NCBI RefSeq assembly: GCF_035668035.1
Contig: NZ_JAYMYJ010000104.1
Coordinates: 1 to 10,552 of the forward strand
Origin: Thiothrix phosphatis
GTDB taxonomy: Bacteria; Pseudomonadota; Gammaproteobacteria; Thiotrichales; Thiotrichaceae
Direction of reading: 5' to 3'
DNA length: 10,552 bases
Shown here piece by piece: positions 1 to 6,142 of this stretch (within the stretch, counting starts at the first letter, position 1; each line of letters opens with the position of its first letter). The notes under the pieces are model-generated. The model was not told where the DNA came from. It saw nothing but the letters and a program-made list of their open reading frames with translations, and did not search any database. The position numbers were made by a program, and so were the translations under genes.

Positions 1-392
1 TTGCCAATTTGCTGTCCGTGTTGCAGGTCTTCGCTCAGGACAAAAGCACAATCCTGAATTTGTGCGGCTGACAGGATCAGAGAATCCCACCATGAAAAGT
101 GGTGGCTTTCCTGTATCAGCCATGCATTTTCCATGACCGTGCTGTCAACGGCGATGGGGTTCCAAAGCAGCAGGCTGCGGATGTCCGCTTGCGCCTCTTC
201 GCGGGTCAGGCCGGGTTTCAGACGCTGGGTGACGGTCACGTAGAATTCATTCAGGGTCTGGACGCTGATCCTGCCGGAATGCTGTTGCCACAACACAGTG
301 AGCCATTGTAGGGCAACGGCTTGTTTTTCTGCTTCTGATTTGTCTCGTGAATACACCAAGATGTTGGTATCGACAAACACCCTAGCGTTCAT
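1..392 (-). CDS. PIN-domain toxin (VapC-like), C-terminus cut by window edge
   Basis: I read this frame directly: it opens with ATG at 392-390 and runs off position 1 without a stop, giving 130 residues. It begins MNARVFVDTNILVYSRD, the classic PIN-domain start. The acidic residues expected of a PIN ribonuclease are present in order: Asp8 (FVDTN), Glu49 (TLNEF), Asp103 (WWDSL) and Asp122 (SEDLQ). Family members are usually about 130-140 residues, so only a short tail should be missing. PIN toxins of type II modules are Mg2+-dependent ribonucleases that cut tRNA, rRNA or mRNA and are held inactive by the partner antitoxin; the RNA target cannot be told from sequence. The start codon overlaps the end of the upstream antitoxin gene by 11 nt, which implies translational coupling. 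The family assignment is firm; toxicity is inferred. Confidence 0.9.
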   Translation of the reverse strand, partial: MNARVFVDTNILVYSRDKSEAEKQAVALQWLTVLWQQHSGRISVQTLNEFYVTVTQRLKPGLTREEAQADIRSLLLWNPIAVDSTVMENAWLIQESHHFSWWDSLILSAAQIQDCAFVLSEDLQHGQQIG

Positions 393-612
393 AGAGGGAT
401 TCCCGGCTGGGGTAGCGCTCGCCTTTGGACTTTAAGGCTTTGGGAGCGCGCGCAAGGAATTGCTGCATGGCAGCCTGATAACCATTTTCTTCTTGCATCC
501 TTCGGCGTAGCAAGACACCCAACAGTTGTGAAATGCTGGTGTTTTGTTTGGCTGCCCACACGCGCACCCATTGGGCAACCTCATCATCAAGGGAAATGGT
601 GACGTTTTTCAT
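382..612 (-). CDS. Ribbon-helix-helix antitoxin (VapB/CopG-like)
   Basis: This 76-residue protein starts MKNVTISLDDEVAQWVRVW. That is a short beta-strand (residues 2-8) followed by two helices, the pattern of CopG/Arc ribbon-helix-helix DNA-binding proteins, which bind operators as dimers. The C-terminal half (about residues 45-76, ending SRESLYER) is charged and probably disordered, as expected for the segment that wraps and neutralises a PIN toxin. It lies directly upstream of the PIN gene with an 11-nt overlap, the standard antitoxin-first order. A GGAG at 621-624 (read on the minus strand) lies 8 nt before the ATG and supports this start. Antitoxin function is inferred from fold and context; the exact subfamily is uncertain. 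Confidence 0.85.
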   Translation of the reverse strand: MKNVTISLDDEVAQWVRVWAAKQNTSISQLLGVLLRRRMQEENGYQAAMQQFLARAPKALKSKGERYPSRESLYER

Positions 613-629
613 GACAAAAACTCCGTGCT

Positions 630-644
630 ACACGAATCTTGTGT
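630..644 (-). promoter_or_regulatory. Candidate operator of the toxin-antitoxin pair
   Basis: An imperfect 15-bp palindrome (ACAC, 7-nt centre, GTGT) sits 18 bp upstream of the antitoxin start codon. RHH antitoxins typically repress their own promoter by binding short inverted repeats here. I could not define a convincing -10/-35 pair, so this is a suggestion based on position and symmetry only. Confidence 0.3.
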
Positions 645-684
645 TGCATGATAACGTGTCGGGGGCTGTAATGCCATGACGCAA

Positions 685-1248
685 CTACCACATCAGGTCG
701 TCCGGGATTTGATAGTCCGCGTAAGGGTCGTCTTCCACCGCTGCTGGCTGGCTGCTGCCGGTATTTTGTACCAGGATGCAGGCGGCGTCGCGCTGGGCGA
801 TTTTTTCCGCAACCTGTTTGGGCACGAGTTCGTAGCCGTCGCCGAACCTGACCAGCGCGATCACGCCATAAGCCAGTTGGTCTTGCAGTTTGGTGGTGAG
901 GTAAACCTTCTTGATCGTGTTGCCATCGGCGAACTGATAGGCGATGTCGCCCCGTTTGCGGTCGATGCGGTTCATGTCAATCAATTGGCGGATTTGCGCC
1001 TGGATGGCTTTGTGTTCGGCCTGTTCGCGTTGCTGGCGGTTAAGCTCGCGGGAGCGTTCCGCCTGTTCCTGGCGGGCTTGGTCGGCCAGCAATTTGGCTT
1101 CGTCGACGATGGCTTCGCCGCTTTTCTGCGCTTTTTTCTTGGCTTTGGCGGTTTTCTGGTGATCCTGCTTGCGCTGTTCGCGCTCCGCTTTGCTGGCTTT
1201 GGACTGGTCGATCAGCCCGGCTTTAAGTAGTTGATCCTTGAGTGACAT
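685..1248 (-). CDS. yaiL: YaiL-like DUF2058 protein
   Basis: The protein has 187 residues starting MSLKDQLLKAGLIDQSKA. Residues about 15-85 are a highly charged Lys/Gln/Glu/Arg-rich, likely helical or coiled-coil stretch. The C-terminal part carries the conserved DUF2058 block (IDMNRIDRKRGDIAYQFADG, then KKVYLT and EKIAQRDA) and ends DDPYADYQIPDDLMW, very close to the C-terminus I recall for E. coli YaiL. The family is common in gammaproteobacteria and often labelled a nucleoprotein or polynucleotide-associated enzyme, but no activity is established to my knowledge. Longer readings that start further upstream pass through the N gap and are artefacts; the MSLKDQLLKAG start matches the family. 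The gene is monocistronic-looking, 72 bp upstream of the antitoxin gene in the same direction. A plus-strand open frame opposite it is a shadow. Confidence 0.9.
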   Translation of the reverse strand: MSLKDQLLKAGLIDQSKASKAEREQRKQDHQKTAKAKKKAQKSGEAIVDEAKLLADQARQEQAERSRELNRQQREQAEHKAIQAQIRQLIDMNRIDRKRGDIAYQFADGNTIKKVYLTTKLQDQLAYGVIALVRFGDGYELVPKQVAEKIAQRDAACILVQNTGSSQPAAVEDDPYADYQIPDDLMW

Positions 1249-1294
1249 GAACGAACCCGCTTGCTGAAGGAAGGATGGCGGCAGTATACCAAAC
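1240..1294. repeat. Left copy of 55-bp duplicated contig end
   Basis: These 55 bases are identical, in the same orientation, to 1395-1449, with exactly 100 N between. The copy includes the first codons of yaiL and its presumed upstream region. An exact overlap of this length on both sides of a fixed-size gap is what two abutting contigs sharing their terminal k-mer look like. Confidence 0.95.
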
Positions 1295-1394
1295 NNNNNN
1301 NNNNNNNNNNNNNNNNNNNNNNNNNNNNNNNNNNNNNNNNNNNNNNNNNNNNNNNNNNNNNNNNNNNNNNNNNNNNNNNNNNNNNNNNNNNNNN
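1295..1394. other. Assembly gap (100 N)
   Basis: This is a run of exactly 100 unknown bases, the conventional filler for a scaffold gap of unspecified size. Because both flanks are the same 55 bp, the real gap is probably zero or negative, and the true sequence probably runs straight from one copy into 1450 onward. No gene content should be inferred from it. Confidence 0.97.
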
Positions 1395-1449
1395 GAGTGA
1401 CATGAACGAACCCGCTTGCTGAAGGAAGGATGGCGGCAGTATACCAAAC
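1395..1449. repeat. Right copy of 55-bp duplicated contig end
   Basis: Exact direct copy of 1240-1294. It contains an apparent second yaiL start (ATG on the minus strand at 1403-1401) that is followed only by N. It is better read as the contig overlap than as a second gene fragment. Confidence 0.95.
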
Positions 1450-1467
1450 ACGGTGATTTCCTGTCGT
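1438..1467 (-). promoter_or_regulatory. Candidate yaiL promoter
   Basis: On the minus strand a TATACT (1443-1438) is preceded, with an 18-bp spacer, by ACGACA (1467-1462), which matches four of six consensus -35 bases. The same TATACT occurs in the left copy at 1288-1283, about 35 bp upstream of the yaiL ATG. Only if the duplicated ends are collapsed does a complete promoter lie next to yaiL. The -35 match is weak. Confidence 0.35.
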
Positions 1468-1511
1468 CGCCAGTTGCAATATCCTTGGGTTTTGGTTTAC
1501 AGGTTGGACAT

Positions 1512-1976
1512 ATGCTGACGGACAACATCCACTTCCACTGGGCCAGACTGGAAAACCTCTCCGGCTCCCAATTCCACGCCATCATGCTTGCCCGTCAAAC
1601 CGTCTTCATCGGCGAACAACGTTTCTGCTGCCCGGATGCTGACGACCACGACCTCCATTCCTGGCACCTGACCGCCCTGCATGAAGGCAAACTCGCCGCT
1701 TACCTGCGTGTGGTCGACCCCGGCGAAAAATACCCCGAACCCGCCATCGGCAGGGTGCTGACCACCCAAGCCTACCGCCGCACCGGCCTCGGCAAGCACA
1801 TCATGCAGGTCGCCATCGATAAGCTTGCCGAACTCTACCCCGGCGAATCCATCCGCATCAGCGCCCAATCCCATTTACAAACGTTCTACGAAAATTTCGG
1901 CTTCACCGTTGTAGGTGCAGAATATTGGGAAGAAGGCGTTCCCCACATCGAAATGCTGTACACTCCCCCCGTATAA
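1512..1976 (+). CDS. elaA: ElaA-family GNAT N-acetyltransferase
   Basis: With ATG at 1512 the product has 154 residues starting MLTDNIHFHWARLENLSG, close to the roughly 153 residues of E. coli ElaA. ElaA-like features include RQTVFIGEQ near residue 30, the acetyl-CoA-binding loop YRRTGLGKHIMQ in the middle, and the C-terminal QSHLQTFYENFGF and GVPHIEM blocks. GNAT enzymes transfer acetyl groups from acetyl-CoA to amines; the ElaA substrate is not settled. A longer frame could begin at a TTG at 1416, but that lies inside the duplicated contig-end copy and adds residues absent from the family. AGG at 1501-1503 is a weak ribosome site 8 nt before ATG. The gene is divergent from yaiL and about 70 bp upstream of the MerR gene. 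Confidence 0.88.
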   Translation: MLTDNIHFHWARLENLSGSQFHAIMLARQTVFIGEQRFCCPDADDHDLHSWHLTALHEGKLAAYLRVVDPGEKYPEPAIGRVLTTQAYRRTGLGKHIMQVAIDKLAELYPGESIRISAQSHLQTFYENFGFTVVGAEYWEEGVPHIEMLYTPPV

Positions 1977-1985
1977 ACAACACAA

Positions 1986-2026
1986 AACGTCATGTATTTG
2001 ACGTTAACGTTAACCTCTTCTAGCAT
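1986..2026 (+). promoter_or_regulatory. MerR-gene promoter with palindromic operator
   Basis: A near-perfect 16-bp palindrome, TTGACGTTAACGTTAA (1998-2013, one mismatched pair), contains the likely -35 TTGACG (1998-2003). TAGCAT (2021-2026) follows at a 17-bp spacing as -10. The palindrome core ACGTTAACGT is perfect. A second inverted repeat (AACGTCA at 1986-1992, TGACGTT at 1999-2005) overlaps it. From memory, LiuR-type MerR regulators recognise an ACGTTAACGT-like palindrome, so autoregulation is likely. Overlap of the operator with -35, rather than a 19-bp-spacer MerR promoter, would favour repression. Confidence 0.6.
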
Positions 2027-2044
2027 GATGGGAAAGGAGTGACT

Positions 2045-2437
2045 ATGGAGCAGAAACTTTGGGGCATCTCCGAGCTGGCAGATGAATGTGGCGTCACCAC
2101 CCGCACCATCCGTTTCTACGAAGACAAGGGGCTACTCCAGCCCCAGCGGGTCGGCAGCAATCGCGTTTACAACTATCAGGATCGCGCCCGCCTGACCCTG
2201 ATCCTGCGTGGCAAACGGCTGGGTTTTTCGCTGGAAGAAATCGGCGAATTCCTCGCCCTTTATCACACTGAACGTGACCCCGCCCACAGCAGCCAGTTGC
2301 GCTACCTGCTGGAAAAAATCCAGGCCAAGGTCAAGCAATTGCGCCAGCAACAGCAGGATCTGGAGCAGACCTTGCAGGAACTGACCCGCATTGAAACCGA
2401 ATGCCTGTCGCATCTGCAAACGCCGGAGAATGACTAG
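2045..2437 (+). CDS. MerR-family regulator, LiuR-like
   Basis: The product has 130 residues. The N-terminal winged helix-turn-helix has the MerR signature (WGISELADECGVTTRTIRFY, residues 6-25), followed by the wing and NRVYNYQDRARLTLILRGKR, then GFSLEEIGEFLALY. Residues about 78-118 are Gln/Glu/Leu-rich and form the dimerising coiled coil. There is no metal-binding Cys cluster (only Cys15 and one late Cys), so a metal sensor is unlikely. The RGKRLGFSLEEI pattern is typical of LiuR-type regulators, known in proteobacteria to control branched-chain amino acid and fatty-acid degradation, probably sensing an acyl-CoA. Its position before a thiolase/hydroxyacyl-CoA dehydrogenase operon agrees. GGAAAGGAG (2031-2039), 5 nt before ATG, fixes the start; a GTG at 2039 is inside that site. 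Confidence 0.85.
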   Translation: MEQKLWGISELADECGVTTRTIRFYEDKGLLQPQRVGSNRVYNYQDRARLTLILRGKRLGFSLEEIGEFLALYHTERDPAHSSQLRYLLEKIQAKVKQLRQQQQDLEQTLQELTRIETECLSHLQTPEND

Positions 2438-2457
2438 CCCCAAAGCGCTCACTCCGA

Positions 2458-2560
2458 ACTTACCCCTCACCCCCCTAATCCCCCTCTCCCGCAAGGGGCG
2501 AGGGGGAACAAGAAAAAAGCCCTTCACCCCTTGCGGGGGAAGGGTTGGGATGGGGGGATG
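2458..2560. repeat. G/C-rich double-hairpin repeat, copy A
   Basis: Between the MerR gene and the thiolase lies a C-rich then G-rich palindromic element. Hairpin 1 (2480-2506) has a CCCCCTC/GAGGGGG stem and a GCAA tip. Hairpin 2 (2520-2544) has a CCCTTC/GAAGGG stem extended by CCCC/GGGG and a TTGC tip. The tips and inner stems are reverse complements of each other, so the two hairpins also form one larger inverted repeat. There is no U-tract directly after either stem, so simple termination is unlikely; mRNA folding or processing effects are possible. A related element lies at 4921-5034. Confidence 0.8.
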
Positions 2561-2584
2561 GAATAACACCATTGGGAGGAGGAT

Positions 2585-3709
2585 ATGAAAAGCGTTGTCA
2601 TTGCCGGGTACGCCCGCACCCCGTTTACCCTCGCCAACAAGGGCGAATTCGTGAAAGTCCGTCCCGACGATCTGGCGACCGCTGCGGTCAGTGGCCTGCT
2701 GGCCAAAACCGGCGTCGATGGAAGCGAAATCGAAGACCTGATTCTCGGCTGCGCTTTCCCCGAAGGCGAGCAGGGCTTCAATATGGCGCGGCTGGTCGTG
2801 CTGATGGCTGGCTTGCCGCAATCCGTCGGCGGCGTCACCGTCAACCGTTTCTGCGGCTCCTCCATGCAGGCGATCCACCAAGCCGCCGGAGCTATCCAGA
2901 TGAATGCCGGGAACGCATTCATCTGTGCCGGGGTGGAATCCATGACCCGCATCCCCATGACCGGCTTCAACCCGTCGCCCAATCCCCGGCTATACGAAAT
3001 GCTGCCGACTGCCTACATCAGCATGGGGCAAACTGCCGAAATCGTGGCGAAAAAATATGCCATTTCCCGTGAAGCGCAGGATGCCTTTGCCGTCGCCAGC
3101 CAGCAAAAAGCCGCTGCCGCGCAAGCTGCTGGCAAACTTGCGGATGAAGTCATCCCGGTTGGCAAAGTGATGCAGGATGGCTGCATCCGCCTCGGCACGA
3201 CTGCTGACGTGCTGGCTGGGCTGAAACCCGCCTTTGACGCCAACGGCACCGTCACCGCAGGCACCGCTTCCCCACTCACCGACGGCGCATCCGCCACGCT
3301 GGTATGCAGCGAAGAATTCGCCCAAGCACATGGCCTGCCCATACTTGCCCGTATCCGCAGCATCGCCATTTCCGGCTGTGCGCCTGAAGTGATGGGGCTG
3401 GGGCCGGTCGTTTCCAGCCAGAAAGCCCTGCAACGCGCCGGACTCGGTGCCAGCGACCTCGACATTATCGAGCTGAACGAAGCGTTTGCCTCCCAATCTA
3501 TCGCCTGCATCCGCGACCTCGGGCTGGATGAAAGCAAGATCAACCTTGACGGTGGCGCTATCGCCATCGGTCACCCGCTTGGCGCTACCGGTGCGCGGAT
3601 TACCGGCAAGGCCGCCGCCCTGCTGCAACGTGAAGGCAAACAGTTTGCGCTCGCCACCCAATGCATCGGCGGAGGGCAGGGTATCGCAACCCTACTGGAG
3701 GCTGTGTGA
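2585..3709 (+). CDS. fadA: Acetyl-CoA acyltransferase (thiolase)
   Basis: This 374-residue thiolase catalyses the last step of beta-oxidation, CoA-dependent cleavage of 3-ketoacyl-CoA to acetyl-CoA and a shortened acyl-CoA. Catalytic residues are visible: nucleophile Cys90 in NRFCGSSMQAIH, the NEAF motif at 298-301, His330 in GGAIAIGHPLGATGAR, and Cys360 in CIGGGQG. It is slightly shorter than the usual roughly 390 residues, with all core motifs intact. A strong GGAGGAGG lies 2 nt before ATG, with GGGAGG also available slightly upstream. Its TGA overlaps the ATG of the next gene by one base, so the two are translationally coupled, as is usual for fadA partners of a multifunctional hydratase/dehydrogenase. 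A biosynthetic acetoacetyl-CoA thiolase is the alternative, but context favours degradation. Confidence 0.9.
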   Translation: MKSVVIAGYARTPFTLANKGEFVKVRPDDLATAAVSGLLAKTGVDGSEIEDLILGCAFPEGEQGFNMARLVVLMAGLPQSVGGVTVNRFCGSSMQAIHQAAGAIQMNAGNAFICAGVESMTRIPMTGFNPSPNPRLYEMLPTAYISMGQTAEIVAKKYAISREAQDAFAVASQQKAAAAQAAGKLADEVIPVGKVMQDGCIRLGTTADVLAGLKPAFDANGTVTAGTASPLTDGASATLVCSEEFAQAHGLPILARIRSIAISGCAPEVMGLGPVVSSQKALQRAGLGASDLDIIELNEAFASQSIACIRDLGLDESKINLDGGAIAIGHPLGATGARITGKAAALLQREGKQFALATQCIGGGQGIATLLEAV

Positions 3710-6141
3710 TGAATATCCAGAAAGTTGCCGTGATCGGCGCAGGCGTGATGGGTGCAGGCATTGCCGCCCACATCGCCAACGCCGGAACCCCCGTCCTGCT
3801 GCTCGACATCGTGCCGGAAGGCGCGACCGATCGCAGCCAGATTGCCAAATCTGCCATCGGCAAAATGCTCAAGGCCGACCCCGCGCCGTTCATGCACAAC
3901 AAGAACGCCCGCCTCGTCACCCCCGGCAATATCGAAGACGATCTGGAAGCGTTGCGCGATTGCGACTGGATTATCGAAGCCGTGATTGAACGCCTGGCCA
4001 TCAAGCAGGATTTGTACCGCAAACTGGCGCAGGTGCGCAAAGCAGACGCCATCGTGTCGTCCAACACCTCCTCCATTCCATTGCATGAACTGGTGTCTGG
4101 TCTGCCGGAAGACTTCGCTGCACATTTCATGATCACCCATTTCTTCAACCCGCCCCGCTACATGCGTCTGCTGGAAGTCGTTACCACTGAGCAAACCGAT
4201 CCAGATGCAGCTGATAAAATCCGCACCTACGCCGACCTGAAACTGGGCAAGGGCGTCGTGCCATGCAAGGACACGCCCGGATTTATCGCCAACCGCATCG
4301 GTATTTTCTGGATACAGACCGCGATTCAGGAAGCGATTGCACTTGGCCTGACGGTGGAGGAAGCGGATGCGGTAGTCGGCAAGCCGATGGGCATTCCCAA
4401 AACTGGCGTGTTCGGCCTTTCCGATCTGGTCGGTATCGACCTGATGCCGCATTTGATGCGCAGCATGAACCGCAGCCTGCCGCCGGACGATCTGCTACTG
4501 AAAAAAGCCAGTGTGCCGCTACTGATTCAGAACATGATCGAAACCGGCTATACCGGGCGCAAAGGCAAGGGTGGTTTCTACCGCCTCAACCGTGACGGTG
4601 GGCAAAAGATCAAGGAATCTATCAATTTGCAAACCGGCGAATACAGCCCTTCGCAGCCTGCCAAACTGGAGAGCGTGAAAGCGGCGAAAGAAGGCGGCTT
4701 GCAGGCCTTGGTTTCACACCCCGACAAAGGCGGGCAGTACGCGTGGAAAGTGCTGTCGCAAACCCTGCATTACGCTGCCGCGCTGGTGCCGGAAATTGCC
4801 GACGACATCTGCGCTGTCAATACCGCGATGAAGCTTGGTTACAACTGGAAATACGGCCCGTTTGAGCTGATCGACCAGTTGGGGGCGGAGGCTTTCGCCC
4901 AACATCTGCAAGCCGATAGTATTCCCCCCATCCCCGACCCTTCCTCCGCAGGGGGGGAAGGGAGTGACGAGCTACGAGGGGATGGTGTCTTGTCCCCTCC
5001 ACCCCTTGCGAGGGGAGGGCTAGGGAGGGGGGGGATTCCTCCGTTACTGGAAAAAGCGCGCAAGCATGGTTTTTATCAACATGAAGCGGACGAAACCCTC
5101 TACCTGCAACCCGATGGCAACTATATTCCGTTACAACGTCCCCCAGGTGTTCTGCTGCTGGCCGATATCAAACGTCATGCAGAACCGCTGCTGGAAAACG
5201 ACGCCGCCAGTTTGTGGGATATTGGCGATGGTGTTGCCTGCCTCGAATTCCATAGCAAGTTGAATTCCCTTGATCCACAAATCCTGGAAATGATTGAGGA
5301 AACGGTCGAGTTCGTTCCCCGCAACCACAAAGCACTGGTCATCTACAACGAAGGCAGCAACTTCTCGGCAGGGGCTAACCTTGGCCTGCTGGTCTTCGCT
5401 GCCAAACTGGGTGGTTGGGATGAAGTGGATGGCATTGTGCGCGCAGGTCAACAGACCTACAAAAAGCTCAAGTACGCGCCATTCCCCGTGATTGGCGCGC
5501 CTTTTGGTCTTGCGTTGGGTGGCGGCTGCGAAATCCTGCTGCATTGCGACGCGCTGCAAGCTCATGCGGAAACCTACGTCGGGCTGGTGGAAACCGGTGT
5601 CGGCTTGATTCCCGGCTGGGGCGGCTGCAAGGAAATGCTGCATCGCTGGAGCAGCAACCCCAGATTCCCGCGCGGCCCGTTGCCTGCGGTGCTGAAATGC
5701 TTCGAGATTATCAGCGTGGCGACGGTTGCCAAATCGGCGTTTGAAGCCAGAGATTACCTGTTCCTGCGCCCAACGGATGGCATCAGCATGAACCGCGACC
5801 GCCTGCTGGCTGATGCCAAAACACGGGCGTTGGCGATGGTGGATGGCTACCAGCCGCCGGAACCTCCCATTTTCCACCTGCCCGGCCCTACCGCGAAAGT
5901 GGCGATGGCAATGGCGGTCAGCGATTTCCGCACACAAGGCAAGGCGACCGATTACGACGTAGTGATTGCGGATACGTTGGCGACGGTGCTCAGTGGCGGC
6001 GATACCGACATGACCGATACCTTGAGCGAAGACGATCTGCTGGATTTGGAATTCGCGCAATTCGCCCAACTGGTGCGCAAGCCGGAAACACTGGCTCGTG
6101 TGCAGCACATGCTCGAAACCGGCAAGCCGCTGAGGAACTGA
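3709..6141 (+). CDS. fadN: 3-hydroxyacyl-CoA dehydrogenase/enoyl-CoA hydratase fusion (FadN type)
   Basis: The product has 810 residues. The N-terminal NAD-binding domain has the Rossmann motif IGAGVMGAG (Gly10, Gly12, Gly15). The dehydrogenase catalytic pair is His144 (THFFNPP) and Glu156 (LLEVV), with Asn195 in GFIANRI. A second 3HCDH C-terminal unit lies around residues 350-460. The C-terminal enoyl-CoA hydratase/isomerase domain (from about residue 490) has both catalytic glutamates, Glu608 (GGGCE) and Glu628 (GLVETGVGLIPGWGG), 20 residues apart as in mammalian hydratase. The dehydrogenase-first order is that of B. subtilis FadN, opposite to E. coli FadB. The enzyme hydrates 2-enoyl-CoA and oxidises the 3-hydroxy product with NAD+. 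Residues 405-442 are encoded by an inserted repeat; without it the length (772) is close to FadN. ATG overlaps the thiolase stop, and an upstream in-frame ATG at 3661 lies inside the thiolase gene and is not preferred. Confidence 0.9.
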   Translation: MNIQKVAVIGAGVMGAGIAAHIANAGTPVLLLDIVPEGATDRSQIAKSAIGKMLKADPAPFMHNKNARLVTPGNIEDDLEALRDCDWIIEAVIERLAIKQDLYRKLAQVRKADAIVSSNTSSIPLHELVSGLPEDFAAHFMITHFFNPPRYMRLLEVVTTEQTDPDAADKIRTYADLKLGKGVVPCKDTPGFIANRIGIFWIQTAIQEAIALGLTVEEADAVVGKPMGIPKTGVFGLSDLVGIDLMPHLMRSMNRSLPPDDLLLKKASVPLLIQNMIETGYTGRKGKGGFYRLNRDGGQKIKESINLQTGEYSPSQPAKLESVKAAKEGGLQALVSHPDKGGQYAWKVLSQTLHYAAALVPEIADDICAVNTAMKLGYNWKYGPFELIDQLGAEAFAQHLQADSIPPIPDPSSAGGEGSDELRGDGVLSPPPLARGGLGRGGIPPLLEKARKHGFYQHEADETLYLQPDGNYIPLQRPPGVLLLADIKRHAEPLLENDAASLWDIGDGVACLEFHSKLNSLDPQILEMIEETVEFVPRNHKALVIYNEGSNFSAGANLGLLVFAAKLGGWDEVDGIVRAGQQTYKKLKYAPFPVIGAPFGLALGGGCEILLHCDALQAHAETYVGLVETGVGLIPGWGGCKEMLHRWSSNPRFPRGPLPAVLKCFEIISVATVAKSAFEARDYLFLRPTDGISMNRDRLLADAKTRALAMVDGYQPPEPPIFHLPGPTAKVAMAMAVSDFRTQGKATDYDVVIADTLATVLSGGDTDMTDTLSEDDLLDLEFAQFAQLVRKPETLARVQHMLETGKPLRN
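4921..5034. repeat. G/C-rich double-hairpin repeat, copy B, in frame inside the FadN-type gene
   Basis: This 114-bp stretch (38 codons) has two hairpins: 4938-4962 (CCCTTCC/GGAAGGG) and about 4994-5019 (CCCTC stem around CACCCCTTGCGAGG). Base use is unlike the flanks, with runs of C then G, and resembles copy A. It encodes a Pro/Gly/Ser/Arg-rich segment (for example SPPPLARGGLGRGG) absent from what I know of the family. It is bounded by similar 9-mers, ATTCCCCCC (4921-4929) and ATTCCTCCG (5035-5043), each reading Ile-Pro-Pro, so deletion would leave a normal-looking SIPPLLEKA. The frame is kept on both sides. Confidence 0.8.
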
Positions 6142-6142
6142 C

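Noticed and set aside
676..1230. Plus-strand 184-codon frame with a hydrophobic, membrane-like translation
   Set aside because: Exactly opposite yaiL, whose family match is clear. The hydrophobic look comes from complementing Lys/Glu/Gln-rich codons.
1416..1511. Upstream TTG start for the ElaA gene
   Set aside because: It lies in the duplicated contig end, adds residues not found in ElaA proteins and lacks a ribosome site.
1212..1585. Minus-strand frames running through the N gap
   Set aside because: They exist only because N is read as open sequence and because the 55-bp end is duplicated.
2458..2560. CRISPR array or intrinsic terminator at the C/G-run repeat
   Set aside because: There is no regular repeat-spacer pattern and no U-tract after the stems; an inverted-repeat element explains it better.
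3571..4452. Minus-strand open frame (293 codons) opposite the thiolase/FadN-type junction
   Set aside because: Overlaps two well-supported plus-strand genes and has no recognisable domain or ribosome site.
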